From: Allobosea sp.
GTDB taxonomy: Bacteria > Pseudomonadota > Alphaproteobacteria > Rhizobiales > Beijerinckiaceae
Length of the DNA stretch: 48,837 nucleotides
Direction of reading: 5' to 3'
NCBI GenBank assembly: GCA_024231975.1
Contig: JAAEQB010000027.1
Coordinates: 1-48,837 of the forward strand
Shown: positions 33,108 to 41,964 of the stretch, one piece after another
Layout: each line of letters opens with the position of its first letter
Numbering within the stretch: position 1 is the first letter of the stretch
The notes under the pieces: model-generated
Told to the model about the DNA's origin: nothing
Seen by the model: only the letters and a program-made list of their open reading frames with translations
The model's database searches: none
Translations under genes and position numbers: made by a program

Positions 33108-34136
33108 TCAGCTGCCGGCGGCGATGCGCGGATCGGCGAAGAAGTAGTCCGACAGCTCCTTGGGCTCGTTTTTGATCGCGCCGACGCGATGCAGGAACTG
33201 GCCGAGGCCGAGCGTGTTCTGCGGCTCGACCTTGAAGGTCACCTCGGGATTGTTGATGACCTGCAGCAGCAGCTTGCGGTCGCCCTTGCCGCCATTGGCC
33301 TTGAGGTAGATGTCGGCCGCCTGCTCAGGGTTTGCGGTGATGAACTTCGCGGCTTCGTCGAGCGCGTCGAGGAAGGCGCGATAGGTCTTCGGCGCCTCCT
33401 TGTAGAACTTCTCGGTGCCGTAAAGCACGGTCGAGGAGGCCGGCCCGCCCTGGACGTCGTAGGATTTGAGCACGATGCGGGCGTTCGGGTTCTCGGCCAG
33501 CTCCTGCTCCTGGAAGGGCGGGTTGCCGAAATGGCCGGTGATCTCGGTGCCGCCCTTGATGATTGCAGCGGCGGCCTCGGGATGGGGCAGGGCGACGCTG
33601 ATCTTGTCGAGCCTGGCGAACTCCTTGTCGCCCCAGAGCTTGGCCGAGGCCCATTGCAGGATGCGCGACTGCACGGAGACGCCGACGGCCGGCAGGGCGA
33701 TCCTGTCCTTGTCGGTGAAGTCGGCGATCGTCTTCACATTCGGATTGTTGCTGATGAGGTAGTAGGGGAAGTTGCCGAGCGAGGCGACGCCCCTGACGTT
33801 CTGCTTGCCCTTGGTGCGGTCCCACAGGGTGAAGAGCGGGCCGACGCCGGCGCTGGCGATCTCGATCGAGCCCGAAAGCAGCGCGTCGTTCACCGCCGCG
33901 CCGCCGGAGAGCTGGGTGAACTCGACCTTGATGTCGACGCCGGCCGCCTTGCCGTGCTTCTCGATCAGTTTCTGCTCGGCCGCGACGTCGAGCAGCAAAT
34001 AGACGACGCCGAACTGCTTGGCGATGCGCAGCTGGCCCTCTGTGGCCGATGCGGCCCCGGCGAGGCTGAAGGACAGCGCAGTGCCGACCATCAGGGCCGC
34101 TGCCTGCCGGCGAGACAGCTTCTTCCAAATCGCCAT
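33108..34136 (-). CDS. ABC substrate-binding protein (SsuA/TauA-like)
   Basis: A 342-aa periplasmic protein with an N-terminal signal containing twin Arg (KKLSRRQAAALMVGTALSF; cleavage near AASA-TEG). The mature part opens with QLRIAKQFGVVYLLLDVAAEQKLIEKHGK, typical of the NMT1/TauA fold, then TDKDRIALPAVGVSVQSRIL and GHFGNPPFQEQEL. The frame is open to 34223, but ATG 34136 has AGGAG 6 nt upstream and a proper signal. A GTTCTT-type site with TTGACG lies about 85-110 bp upstream. Ligand unknown; a sulfonate is likely. Confidence 0.88.
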   Translation of the reverse strand: MAIWKKLSRRQAAALMVGTALSFSLAGAASATEGQLRIAKQFGVVYLLLDVAAEQKLIEKHGKAAGVDIKVEFTQLSGGAAVNDALLSGSIEIASAGVGPLFTLWDRTKGKQNVRGVASLGNFPYYLISNNPNVKTIADFTDKDRIALPAVGVSVQSRILQWASAKLWGDKEFARLDKISVALPHPEAAAAIIKGGTEITGHFGNPPFQEQELAENPNARIVLKSYDVQGGPASSTVLYGTEKFYKEAPKTYRAFLDALDEAAKFITANPEQAADIYLKANGGKGDRKLLLQVINNPEVTFKVEPQNTLGLGQFLHRVGAIKNEPKELSDYFFADPRIAAGS

Positions 34137-34715
34137 GTCGAACTCCTGAAAATGCCGCGCTGGCCACTCAATGGACCGGATGAACCATGGCCGAAGCTTG
34201 GAGTTCTGGTGTGTGAGCGTCAACCAGAATGTTCTTTTTGAAGAACGATTTGTCGGAGTAATTTGTTGCCCTCTGCGCTATCGAGGGAGAAGAATTACCT
34301 TTTCTTGCCGTTTAGGGCTCGTCTCTGCCCTGTTTTGCAGTCCTGTGTTAGAATATTCTGCAGATACTGTTCTCTTTAAAAAACGATCCTCTTGACCGAG
34401 CTTCGCCTCGGCCTGCATCGTTACGATAACGGCTGGTGGCTTATCTGCGAGCCTCCAACGCCAAACGATGTGAGGTCCGCGATGTCCAAAGCCGGCCACC
34501 GGCTCACCCCCGATCTGTTCATCTGTCCAGGCAGCCTCCGCCCCGAGAGCGCTTTCGTGGCGGAGCAGCACAAGAGCATCTAGGCCTCCCTCACCCGGGA
34601 TATTCCCGCCACCCTTCCGCTTTCTGCGAGCCGGGGCGCCAGCCGCGCCGGCAACGAGACCGCGCGCCCAGTGCGCGGGTGCCTTCAATCCGCACCACCA
34701 TCCGAGGACCGCAGC
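34137..34715. promoter_or_regulatory. Divergent promoter region with two GTTCTT-N4-AAGAAC sites
   Basis: A 579-bp gap without a convincing gene. Site at 34231-34246 (GTTCTTTTTGAAGAAC, perfect inverted repeat) is followed on the minus strand by 7 bp and TTGACG (34223-34218), facing the binding protein at 34136. Site at 34369-34384 (GTTCTCTTTAAAAAAC) is followed on the plus strand by 7 bp and TTGACC (34392-34397), facing the haloperoxidase at 34716. A 63-codon frame beginning at the TTG of that -35 is not supported. The remaining sequence to 34715 is a long leader with nothing recognised. Confidence 0.65.
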
Positions 34716-36479
34716 ATGCCGCACCATTCCGCTTCGATCGTGCCGGAGGATGAAAGCCGGCGTGTCTTCCTGAAGGGCGCGGGCGCCGGTGTTGCCGCGG
34801 CCGTCTTGAGCGCGGGCGCACCCGCGCCGGCTGCCGCGCATGGCTCAGCTGAAGCCACACCCGAATCCCGCAGCTATGACGAGGCATTCGTCCGGCGTGC
34901 TGCCGAACTCCGCAGCAAGCTCGCCAGTTCACTGGCCGATGTGAAGATCCCGGCCCATCCGACCAACGGAGACGAGCGGCGCTACTACAACCAGATTGGA
35001 ACCGACACGCGCGGCCTGCCGCACAACGACAGGGGCGAGGTCGATCCTGCCGCCTGGCGTGCGGCTGCCGCGGCCTTCGCTTCGCGCGACCCGGCCGATT
35101 TCGAGAAGATTCCCCTCGGCGGCACCCGCCGGCTGGTCAATCCGGTCGGTACGCTCGCGGTCAGCCTCGAGGGCCTGAATGCGGCGCAGTTCCAGCTGCC
35201 GGCGGCCCCGGCGCTGGCCGGCACCGAGCGCGCCGCCGATGCGATCGAGATCTATTGGCAGTCGCTGCTTCGTGATGTGCCGTTCTCCGACTATCGCGAC
35301 GATACGAGCAATGCGGACTTGCGCGCGGCGGTCGATGAACTCAACCGGATCGAGGGCTTCAACGGGCCGAAGATCGATGGACGGGTGACGCCGCAGACGC
35401 TGTTCCGCGGGCGTGTCGCCTATGTCGATCCGGCCGATACGACCGGCGCTCGCGCTCGTTGGGCCACGCCGCCTGGCGTTCTCGACGGGCCGGTTGTCTC
35501 GCAATTCCTCTATCGCGACGTGCCGCTCGGCAATCAGACATTGTCGGCCCGAATCCGGGCCTACAAAGCCATTCCCGATTTCCTGACGAAGCCGGAGGAA
35601 TGGCTCCACGTCCAGAACGGCAACGCGCCGCGCGAGCGCATCGTCCACGAGACATCGCCGCGCTATATTGCGAGCGGTCGCGATCTCGGCGCCTATGCTC
35701 ACAGCGCCGCCGCCTTCAACTTCATCGGGAACCAGCTGCTCGGCACCGGCGCCTCCACCGCCGATCCGGCCTATGGCGGTATCCTGCCGGGTCGTTCGGC
35801 GCTGGCTCCGAACAACCCGTATCTCAGATCGAAGACCCAGGACGGTGCGGCCGGGACCTTCAGCGGTCCCTATTTCCAGGCGATCATCAATCTCGCCATC
35901 TCGCATGCGATCCGCATCAACTATTATCAGAAGTGGTACGAGCAGCGCATTCTGCGCCCCGAGGCCTTCGCCGGACTGGTCCATCAGCGCCTCGCCAACC
36001 GGGTCGCGGACTATCCGATCCATGAGCTCTTCCTGGGATCGCAGGCACTGGAGCGCAGCCGGGCCAAACACGGCACTTATCTGCTTGGCCACATCTTCCC
36101 GGAGGGCGCCCCCCTGCACTCGTCCTACCCCGGAGGCGCCGCCATCATCGCGGCGGTAACGGTGACGCTGCTCAAGGCGTTTTATGACGAGAGCAAGGAA
36201 TGGCCGAACCCGGTCCAGCCCGATCCGGCCGATCCGACCCGCCTCATCCCCTATCAAGGGCCGCCGCTGACCATCGGCGGCGAGCTCAACAAGGCGGCGC
36301 TGAATTATGCCGGCGGGCGCACCTGGGGTGGCATCCATTGGCGTTCGGATGCCGCAGTCTCGTTCGCCCAGGGCGAGAACCTTGTGATCAGCCTGCTGCG
36401 CGAGCAAAAGCAGACCTATGCCGAGCCCTTCGACGGCTTCTCCTTCACCCGCTTCGACGGCACGAAGGTCACGATCTGA
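34716..36479 (+). CDS. Vanadium-dependent haloperoxidase homologue with altered active site
   Basis: A 587-aa secreted protein of the algal bromoperoxidase/PAP2-like type. A Tat signal is visible (SRRVFLKGAGAGVAAAVLSAG). The vanadate pocket is recognisable: Lys406 and Arg414 in KWYEQRILRPEAF, Arg535 and His541 in GGRTWGGIHWRSD, spaced as Lys398/Arg406 and Arg545/His551 of the Corallina enzyme. The central block, PSYPSGHA in the active enzyme, reads SSYPGGAA: the Ser and His that contact vanadate are Gly473 and Ala475. His468 (LHSS) is kept. ATG 34716 has GAGGA upstream. Oxidising a halide, a sulfide or only binding an oxyanion are all possible. Confidence 0.85.
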   Translation: MPHHSASIVPEDESRRVFLKGAGAGVAAAVLSAGAPAPAAAHGSAEATPESRSYDEAFVRRAAELRSKLASSLADVKIPAHPTNGDERRYYNQIGTDTRGLPHNDRGEVDPAAWRAAAAAFASRDPADFEKIPLGGTRRLVNPVGTLAVSLEGLNAAQFQLPAAPALAGTERAADAIEIYWQSLLRDVPFSDYRDDTSNADLRAAVDELNRIEGFNGPKIDGRVTPQTLFRGRVAYVDPADTTGARARWATPPGVLDGPVVSQFLYRDVPLGNQTLSARIRAYKAIPDFLTKPEEWLHVQNGNAPRERIVHETSPRYIASGRDLGAYAHSAAAFNFIGNQLLGTGASTADPAYGGILPGRSALAPNNPYLRSKTQDGAAGTFSGPYFQAIINLAISHAIRINYYQKWYEQRILRPEAFAGLVHQRLANRVADYPIHELFLGSQALERSRAKHGTYLLGHIFPEGAPLHSSYPGGAAIIAAVTVTLLKAFYDESKEWPNPVQPDPADPTRLIPYQGPPLTIGGELNKAALNYAGGRTWGGIHWRSDAAVSFAQGENLVISLLREQKQTYAEPFDGFSFTRFDGTKVTI

Positions 36480-36523
36480 GCGCAGGCGCTCGTCATTGGC
36501 TTGAACCAGCGAGAACGGAAAAA

Positions 36524-36549
36524 GGCGCAGATGCAATCGCATCCGCGCC
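36524..36549. terminator. Bidirectional terminator hairpin
   Basis: GGCGCAGATGC (36524-36534) and GCATCCGCGCC (36539-36549) form a stem of 10 pairs with one mismatch and a 4-nt loop, preceded by GAAAAA. It lies between the convergent haloperoxidase (stop 36479) and Tas-like reductase (stop 36580). Confidence 0.65.
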
Positions 36550-36579
36550 TGTTCCAATCCAGAGCTTTGGCCTATCGGC

Positions 36580-37632
36580 TCAGGGCGCCGGGCTGCCATG
36601 GAGCTGATGGGCCGCGTCGATCCGCGCCTCGATCTCCGGCGTGATCTTCACCTCGATCGCCGCAAGATCGGCATCGAGTTGCGCCAGCGATGTTGCGCCG
36701 ATGATCACGGAGGTCACGAAGGGCCGGCTCGCGACATAGGCGATGGCGAGCTGAGCCGGGTCGAGCTCGAAGTCGCGGGCGACGGCGAGATAGCTATCGA
36801 TCGCCGCTTCCGTGCCCGGCTTCTGATAGCGCTGGCCGCGCTCGAACAGGGTGGTGCGGGCTCCGGCCGGGCGCGCGCCGCGCTGGTACTTGCCGGTGAG
36901 GAAGCCCTGACCGAGCGGCGAATAGGCGAGCAGGCCGACCTGTTCGCGCTCGTGGAATTCGGCGAGTCCGACCTCGTAGGTGCGGTTCAGCAGATTGTAG
37001 GCGTTCTGGACGCTGGCGACCCGTGGCCAGCCGCGCGTCTCCGACAGATGCAGGAAGCGGGACAGGCCCCAGGCGGTCTCGTTCGACAGGCCGATATGGC
37101 GGATCTTACCGGACTTAACCAAACCGTCGAGCGCATCCAGCGTCTCCTCGATCGGCACCTCCGAGCCGTCGCCGCCGCGATTGGGCGCGTGCGTGCCGCC
37201 GCCGAAGAGCGGGACATTTCGGTGCGGCCAGTGCAACTGGTAGAGATCGAGATAATCGATCTGCAGCCGCGTCAGCGAGGCGTCGATGGCTTCCTCGATG
37301 TTCTTCCTGTCCAGGCGGGGCTGGCTGCCGTCCTTGCGCAGATAGTTGCGGTCGCCGGGACCGGCGACCTTGGAGGCGAGGATGATCCTGTTGCGCCTGC
37401 CGCTCTTCTTCAGCCAAGTGCCGATGATGCGCTCGGTGGAGCCCTGCGTCTCCGCCCGCGGCGGGATCGAATAGCTCTCGGCCGTGTCGATGACGTTGAT
37501 GCCGGCATCGAGTGCGCGGTCGAGCTGAGCATGCCCGTCCGCCTCCGTGTTCTGCTGGCCCCAGGTCATGGTGCCGAGCGTGAGGGCGGAGACGCGCAGA
37601 TCCGTGCGTCCAAGCGGACGGTAGTCGGTCAT
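36580..37632 (-). CDS. Aldo/keto reductase, Tas-like
   Basis: A 350-aa NADP(H)-dependent reductase resembling E. coli Tas: LGTMTWGQQNTEADGHAQLD, SIPPRAETQGSTERIIGTWL and LDRKNIEEAIDASLTRLQID. The tetrad residues appear as Asp49, Tyr54 (IDTAESYS), Lys88 (ILASKVAGP) and His134 (LYQLHWPHRN). It is the last gene of the minus-strand operon starting with the NtaA/DszA-like LLM. The frame runs on upstream to 37857, but ATG 37632 matches the family's start. A role in aldehyde removal after C-S cleavage is only contextual. Confidence 0.88.
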   Translation of the reverse strand: MTDYRPLGRTDLRVSALTLGTMTWGQQNTEADGHAQLDRALDAGINVIDTAESYSIPPRAETQGSTERIIGTWLKKSGRRNRIILASKVAGPGDRNYLRKDGSQPRLDRKNIEEAIDASLTRLQIDYLDLYQLHWPHRNVPLFGGGTHAPNRGGDGSEVPIEETLDALDGLVKSGKIRHIGLSNETAWGLSRFLHLSETRGWPRVASVQNAYNLLNRTYEVGLAEFHEREQVGLLAYSPLGQGFLTGKYQRGARPAGARTTLFERGQRYQKPGTEAAIDSYLAVARDFELDPAQLAIAYVASRPFVTSVIIGATSLAQLDADLAAIEVKITPEIEARIDAAHQLHGSPAP

Positions 37633-37696
37633 GAAGAATGTCCATTCAGGTAGAAGCAAAGGCCGACGCGGTTGCCGGCCGTGAAGTCGATTGATC

Positions 37697-38950
37697 TCAG
37701 AAGAAGCCGAGCGTCGGCAGCTGGGTGCCCTTGAGCTCGTAGGCCCCGAGCGCCAGCGCCTTGTAGCTGGCGGGGTTGTGCGAGGAGAGCGTGCGGGCAT
37801 TGCGCCAGTGCCGATCGAGATTCTGGCGCAAGGTCGCAGCCGAAGCGCCACCGACATCGAATAGCGCAGTCGAGGAGCGCAGCGCGAACTCGTCGACCAC
37901 GACCTTGGTCTTCGCGGCGGTCAGCGAGGCCTCATGGACAAGCGCGGGCAGGCGGGGATCGTCGGGATTGCTCGCTCTGAGCGCGGCGACCACATCGAGC
38001 GCGTCGCCTACGGCGAGGATGCCGAGCTCGGCGATAAAGGCTTCGCTGGCGATCCTGCCGATCGTTTGCTGCAGCAGCGGATCCTCATGCGGCGTTTCAG
38101 TGAGCGCGTAGTAGAAGTTGCGCTTGCGGCTCAGCAGCAGCGACTTGGCATCGCGCAGCACGGCTCGGAGCACGCCGGCATTGACCGCGGTCACGATCGT
38201 CTGGGCGATGGTGCTGGCGAAGGGCTGCACGTAAGGCGTTGGATCGGTCAGCAACTCGTCGGCTTCGACGCGCACGCCGTGAAAATTGGTCGTCCCCGTG
38301 CCGGTCACGCGCTGGCCGATGCCGTCCCAATCGTCGAGGCGTTCGACGCCCTCGCGATCGGTCGGAATGATCAGCGAGACATCCTCGCCCTCCGGCGAGG
38401 TGGCGCGGACCAGCGTCAGGTCGGCATAGAGCGTGCCGGTGCTGTAGAATTTGGTCCCGTCGAGGCGATAGCCGTCGCCGTCGCCGTCGCGCGTCAGCCT
38501 GGTCTTGAGATCGCCGCGCCCGCCGGTCTGCTTGCGGTCGAGCTCGGTGGTGGCGAGGCCGATCAGGGCGCCAGCAGCCACCGCCTTGCGCCAGGCCGGA
38601 TTGTAGCCGGGCTCGCGGCCGGTGACGAAGCGCTCGGTCACGAAGAAATGGTTGCGGAAGATATGGGCGACGCTGGAATCGGCTTCGCCCAGCCGCACGA
38701 GTGCGCCGAGAACCTCGCGCCAGGAGGCACCCGCGCCGCCCTCGTTCTCGGGAAGCCGCAGGGCACCGAAGCGCAGGGCCCGCAGCTTGGCCAGGAGGTC
38801 GAAAGGGTGCTCGCGCCTTGCGTCGCGCTCGGACGAGGTCAGCGCGATCTCGGCGAAGACCGCAGCGAGCTCATCCGGCCTTGCCGCAGCGGGGAGGGTA
38901 AGCGCCGGCGACAGGAGGTTCGCAGCGGTCGGAGTTTGAAAGGCACCCAT
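37697..38950 (-). CDS. SfnB/DszC-like acyl-CoA-dehydrogenase-fold monooxygenase
   Basis: A 417-aa paralogue of 11507 and 19251. Blocks in order are RFGALRLPENEGGAGASWREV, LDGTKFYSTGTLYADLTLV, LDDWDGIGQRVTGTGTTNFHG, and NLDRHWRNARTLSSHNP, with a C-terminus of LPTLGFF close to LPKTGFF of 11507. It lies 5 bp after the family-5 binding protein. The close similarity to 11507 suggests duplication with separate substrates. A flavin-dependent S-oxidation is assumed from family. Confidence 0.87.
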   Translation of the reverse strand: MGAFQTPTAANLLSPALTLPAAARPDELAAVFAEIALTSSERDARREHPFDLLAKLRALRFGALRLPENEGGAGASWREVLGALVRLGEADSSVAHIFRNHFFVTERFVTGREPGYNPAWRKAVAAGALIGLATTELDRKQTGGRGDLKTRLTRDGDGDGYRLDGTKFYSTGTLYADLTLVRATSPEGEDVSLIIPTDREGVERLDDWDGIGQRVTGTGTTNFHGVRVEADELLTDPTPYVQPFASTIAQTIVTAVNAGVLRAVLRDAKSLLLSRKRNFYYALTETPHEDPLLQQTIGRIASEAFIAELGILAVGDALDVVAALRASNPDDPRLPALVHEASLTAAKTKVVVDEFALRSSTALFDVGGASAATLRQNLDRHWRNARTLSSHNPASYKALALGAYELKGTQLPTLGFF

Positions 38951-38955
38951 CGATC

Positions 38956-40575
38956 TCAGCTTTCGATATAGACGTCGGCGAAGTTCGCCCGCAGTCCGTT
39001 GGCGGAAACGGTGTGGTTCTTCACGCGCTTGTTGAAGACGGTCAGGTTCTTCTGCGCGATCAGGTCGTAATGCGGCAGGTCGTGCACCAGCACATGCTGC
39101 ACCTTGCGCAGTAGCTCCCGGCGCTTCTCGACATTGGGCTCGACCGCGGCCGCCTCGAACAGCGCGTCGACCTCGGGGTTGCTGTAGTTCGCCCCGTTCG
39201 AGAACGGCGTGCCCTTCTTGATGTTCTGCGTCCAGAACAGCCGCTGCACGCCGACCGTCGGGTCGAAATAGTTACTGAGCCAGGCATTGGCGAAGTCGAA
39301 GTCGCGATTGGTGTAGACGCGGCGGATATAGCTGGCGAAGTCCTGACCGCGGATCGTCACCTCGATGCCGATGCGCGCCAGCGCCTGCTTGATGAATTCC
39401 GAGCCGCGCTTGAAGTTCTCGCCATAGGGCAGGTAGTCGTTAGTGAGCTTGAAGCGGATACCGCCGCTGCCGCGCTTGAAGCCGGCCTCGTCGAGCAGCG
39501 CCTCGGCGCGCTTGGGATCGAAGGCGTAGACCGGCAAATCGGTGGCGGCCCATTGCTTCAGCGCCGGGACGACCGGACCGTTGGTAATCTCGCCGAAGCC
39601 GTACCAGACGATGTCGAGATAGGCCTTCTTGTCGATCGCATGGGCGATCGCCTGCCGAACCTTGCGCTCCTTGAGGTAGGGATTGTCGAGGTTGAAGACC
39701 AGCTGGTTGATGTCGCCGGAATAGGCGGAGCCTTTTTCCTCAACCGCCAGATTGGGCAGCTTGGTGAAGCGCGAGACTTCGGCGAGCGGCACGGGATTGT
39801 CGCCGGAGATGTCGGCCGTGCCGGATTCGAGCGCGGCGGCGCGCGCGGCGGGGTCGGTGACGACCCTGACGATCAGCCGGTCGATATAGGGCTTGGGCTG
39901 GTCCCAGTAGTTCGGATTGCGCTCGTAGAGGATATGGCTGCCGCGCACCCATTCCTTGAAGACGAAGGGCCCAGTTCCGACCGGGTTGTTGTGGGCGGGG
40001 TTGGTGATCGGGTCCTTGCCCTCGAAGAGATGCTTGGGGATGATCGGTGCCTGCGAGGCGATCAGCGCCGTCAGGAAATAGGGCGCCGGCTTCGAGAAGA
40101 CGACGATCGCGGTGTGCGGGTCGGGCGTCTTGACCTCGGCGAGATTGGCGAAGGTGCTGCGGTTGTGGGCGTGATGCGCCTTGAGGAAGAACAGCGAGAA
40201 GGCGACGTCCTCGGCGGTGAAGTCGCGCCCGTCATGCCATTTCACGCCCTGCCGGAGCTTGAAGCTGTAGGAGAGCCCGTCCTCGCTGGTCTCCCAATGG
40301 GTGGCGAGCTGCGGTTTCGGCGTCAGGTCGAAATCATAGTCGAGCAGGCCTTCATGCACCTTCGGACTGACGAAGGAGGTCGGCCCCGAGACGTTCACCG
40401 CCGAGAGCAGGGCGGTCGGCTCGGGATCGATCAGCGCCGTCAGCACGCCGCCACGCTTCGGGCTCGCGGCGAGTTGCGCCTGGGCGAGGGCCTCCGGAAC
40501 GAGGCCGGTGGGCGTGATGACGAGGAGGCCGCCGGCTGCGAGGAGCTGGCGCCGCGACGGGCGGTATTCGGACAT
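38956..40575 (-). CDS. Family-5 ABC substrate-binding protein, second copy
   Basis: A 539-aa periplasmic binding protein and close paralogue of 22128. It carries a Tat signal (PSRRQLLAAGGLLVITP) in place of the Sec signal of its paralogue. Shared landmarks are LTALIDPEPTALLSAVNVSGPT, LLDYDFDLTPKPQLATHWE, GTGPFVFKEWVRGSHILYERNPNYW, RQAIAHAIDKKAYLDIVWYGFGE and FDPTVGVQRLFWTQNIKKGTPFSNG. It has no permease or ATPase in its own operon and may share the DppBC-like channel at 26421-28426. The different export route suggests separate folding needs or origin. Confidence 0.88.
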   Translation of the reverse strand: MSEYRPSRRQLLAAGGLLVITPTGLVPEALAQAQLAASPKRGGVLTALIDPEPTALLSAVNVSGPTSFVSPKVHEGLLDYDFDLTPKPQLATHWETSEDGLSYSFKLRQGVKWHDGRDFTAEDVAFSLFFLKAHHAHNRSTFANLAEVKTPDPHTAIVVFSKPAPYFLTALIASQAPIIPKHLFEGKDPITNPAHNNPVGTGPFVFKEWVRGSHILYERNPNYWDQPKPYIDRLIVRVVTDPAARAAALESGTADISGDNPVPLAEVSRFTKLPNLAVEEKGSAYSGDINQLVFNLDNPYLKERKVRQAIAHAIDKKAYLDIVWYGFGEITNGPVVPALKQWAATDLPVYAFDPKRAEALLDEAGFKRGSGGIRFKLTNDYLPYGENFKRGSEFIKQALARIGIEVTIRGQDFASYIRRVYTNRDFDFANAWLSNYFDPTVGVQRLFWTQNIKKGTPFSNGANYSNPEVDALFEAAAVEPNVEKRRELLRKVQHVLVHDLPHYDLIAQKNLTVFNKRVKNHTVSANGLRANFADVYIES

Positions 40576-40632
40576 GGGTTTGCGTTCCGTGAAAAAGGCC
40601 GGGCTGCTGTGCCTGGCGTCGGGAAGGGGAGG

Positions 40633-41964
40633 TCAGGCGCTGCGCCGCTCGCTCTCGGCGTAGCGGCTGGTCGGGCGCGGCAGGCCGAAGCGCTCGCGCA
40701 GCGTCGTCTCGCGGTACTCGGTCCGGAACAGGCCGCGTTTCTGCAGGATCGGCACGACGTGATCGACGAAGATCTCGAGCCCGTCTGGCAGCACGTCCGG
40801 CATCAGGTTGAAGCCGTCGGCGGCGCCGCTGCGGAACCAGGCTTCGAGATCGTCGGCGACCGCCTCCGGCGTGCCGACGACGACACGGTGGCCGATGCCG
40901 CCGCCGAGCTTGTGGATCAGCTGGCGGAAGGTGAGGTTGCCCTTGCGGACGAAGTTGAGCGTCGCCCTGGCGAAGGTGATGCCGCCATTGGGCGGAATCG
41001 GCAGGTCGGGGAAGGGCGCATCGAGATCGAGATGCGACAGGTCCTGCCCGAAGGTCCCGCCGATGCGGCGCACCGCATAGTCGAGATTGATCAGCGAGCC
41101 GAGCTCTTCCTCGCGCCGGCGCACTTCCGCTTCGGTCGAGGCGATCAGCGTGCCGAGCCCGGGCAAGGCGACGATCGAGCGGGGATCGCGACCGTTCGCG
41201 ACGACGCGGCGGCGCAGGTCGCCGACATAGGCGAGCGCCAGCTCCTCGTCCTCGCCGACGCTGAAGACGGCGTCGGCATAGCGAGCGGCGAAGTCGCGCC
41301 CGTCATCCGAGCCGCCGGCCTGCACTATGATCGGGTGACCCTGCGGCGAGCGCGGCAGGCTCAGGGGACCTGCCACCTTGAAGAACTCGCCCTCGTGCTC
41401 GATCCGGTGGATCTTGTGCTTGTCGAGCAGAGTGTTGCTGACCTTGTCGCCGACGAAGGCGCCATCCTCCCAGCTGTCCCAGAGCTTGAGCAGCACCTCG
41501 GCGAATTCCTGGCCGCGGGCATAGCGGCGGCCATGCTCCATCACGCTCTGGCCGAAATTGGCGGAGGCGGCGCCATTGGCGGTCGTGACCAGATTGACGC
41601 CGGTCCGGCCGCCGCTGAGAAGGTCGAGCGACTGGAAGCGGCGGGCGATGTTGTAGGGCTCATTGTAGCTGGTCGAGATCGTGGCGATCAGCCCGAGATG
41701 ACTGGTCGCTCCGGCGATCGCCGCCAGCGTGATCGTCGGCTCGAGCCCGTTGAAGCTCTTCTCCTCGGCCCTGTCCTCCAGCGCCGGCTGGTCGGCGAGG
41801 AACATCGCGTCGAACTTGCCGCGCTCGGCGATCTTCGCGGTGCGGACATAGTGGTCGACATCGATGCTGGCGCGCGGATCGGCCTGCGGTGCCCGCCAGG
41901 CCGAGGCGTAGAAGCCGCCATGCAGGATGTTGACGTTGAGATGGAGCTGTCGGGTACGGGTCAT
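40633..41964 (-). CDS. LLM-class flavin monooxygenase, NtaA/SnaA/DszA-like
   Basis: A 443-aa FMNH2-dependent monooxygenase. LHLNVNILHGGFYASAWRAP, VRTAKIAERGKFDAMFLAD, LGLIATISTSYNEPYNIARRF, LDLLSGGRTGVNLVTTANGAASANFG and HPIIVQAGGSDDGRDFAARYADAVF are hallmarks of the nitrilotriacetate/dibenzothiophene sulfone monooxygenase branch. ATG 41964 has GGAGG 5 nt upstream; the upstream ATG at 41982 lacks this. It heads an operon with a family-5 binding protein, an SfnB-like enzyme and an aldo-keto reductase. Operator site G lies 40 bp upstream. A cyclic sulfone or aromatic sulfur compound is a possible substrate. Confidence 0.88.
   Translation of the reverse strand: MTRTRQLHLNVNILHGGFYASAWRAPQADPRASIDVDHYVRTAKIAERGKFDAMFLADQPALEDRAEEKSFNGLEPTITLAAIAGATSHLGLIATISTSYNEPYNIARRFQSLDLLSGGRTGVNLVTTANGAASANFGQSVMEHGRRYARGQEFAEVLLKLWDSWEDGAFVGDKVSNTLLDKHKIHRIEHEGEFFKVAGPLSLPRSPQGHPIIVQAGGSDDGRDFAARYADAVFSVGEDEELALAYVGDLRRRVVANGRDPRSIVALPGLGTLIASTEAEVRRREEELGSLINLDYAVRRIGGTFGQDLSHLDLDAPFPDLPIPPNGGITFARATLNFVRKGNLTFRQLIHKLGGGIGHRVVVGTPEAVADDLEAWFRSGAADGFNLMPDVLPDGLEIFVDHVVPILQKRGLFRTEYRETTLRERFGLPRPTSRYAESERRSA

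Noticed and set aside
34351..34370. GAATATTCTGCAGATACTGTTC as an additional operator
   Set aside because: It is loosely palindromic around CTGCAG, occurs once and has no fixed relation to a promoter.
34392..34583. A 63-codon frame that could be a leader peptide
   Set aside because: It starts with the TTG of the inferred -35 hexamer and has no ribosome binding site.
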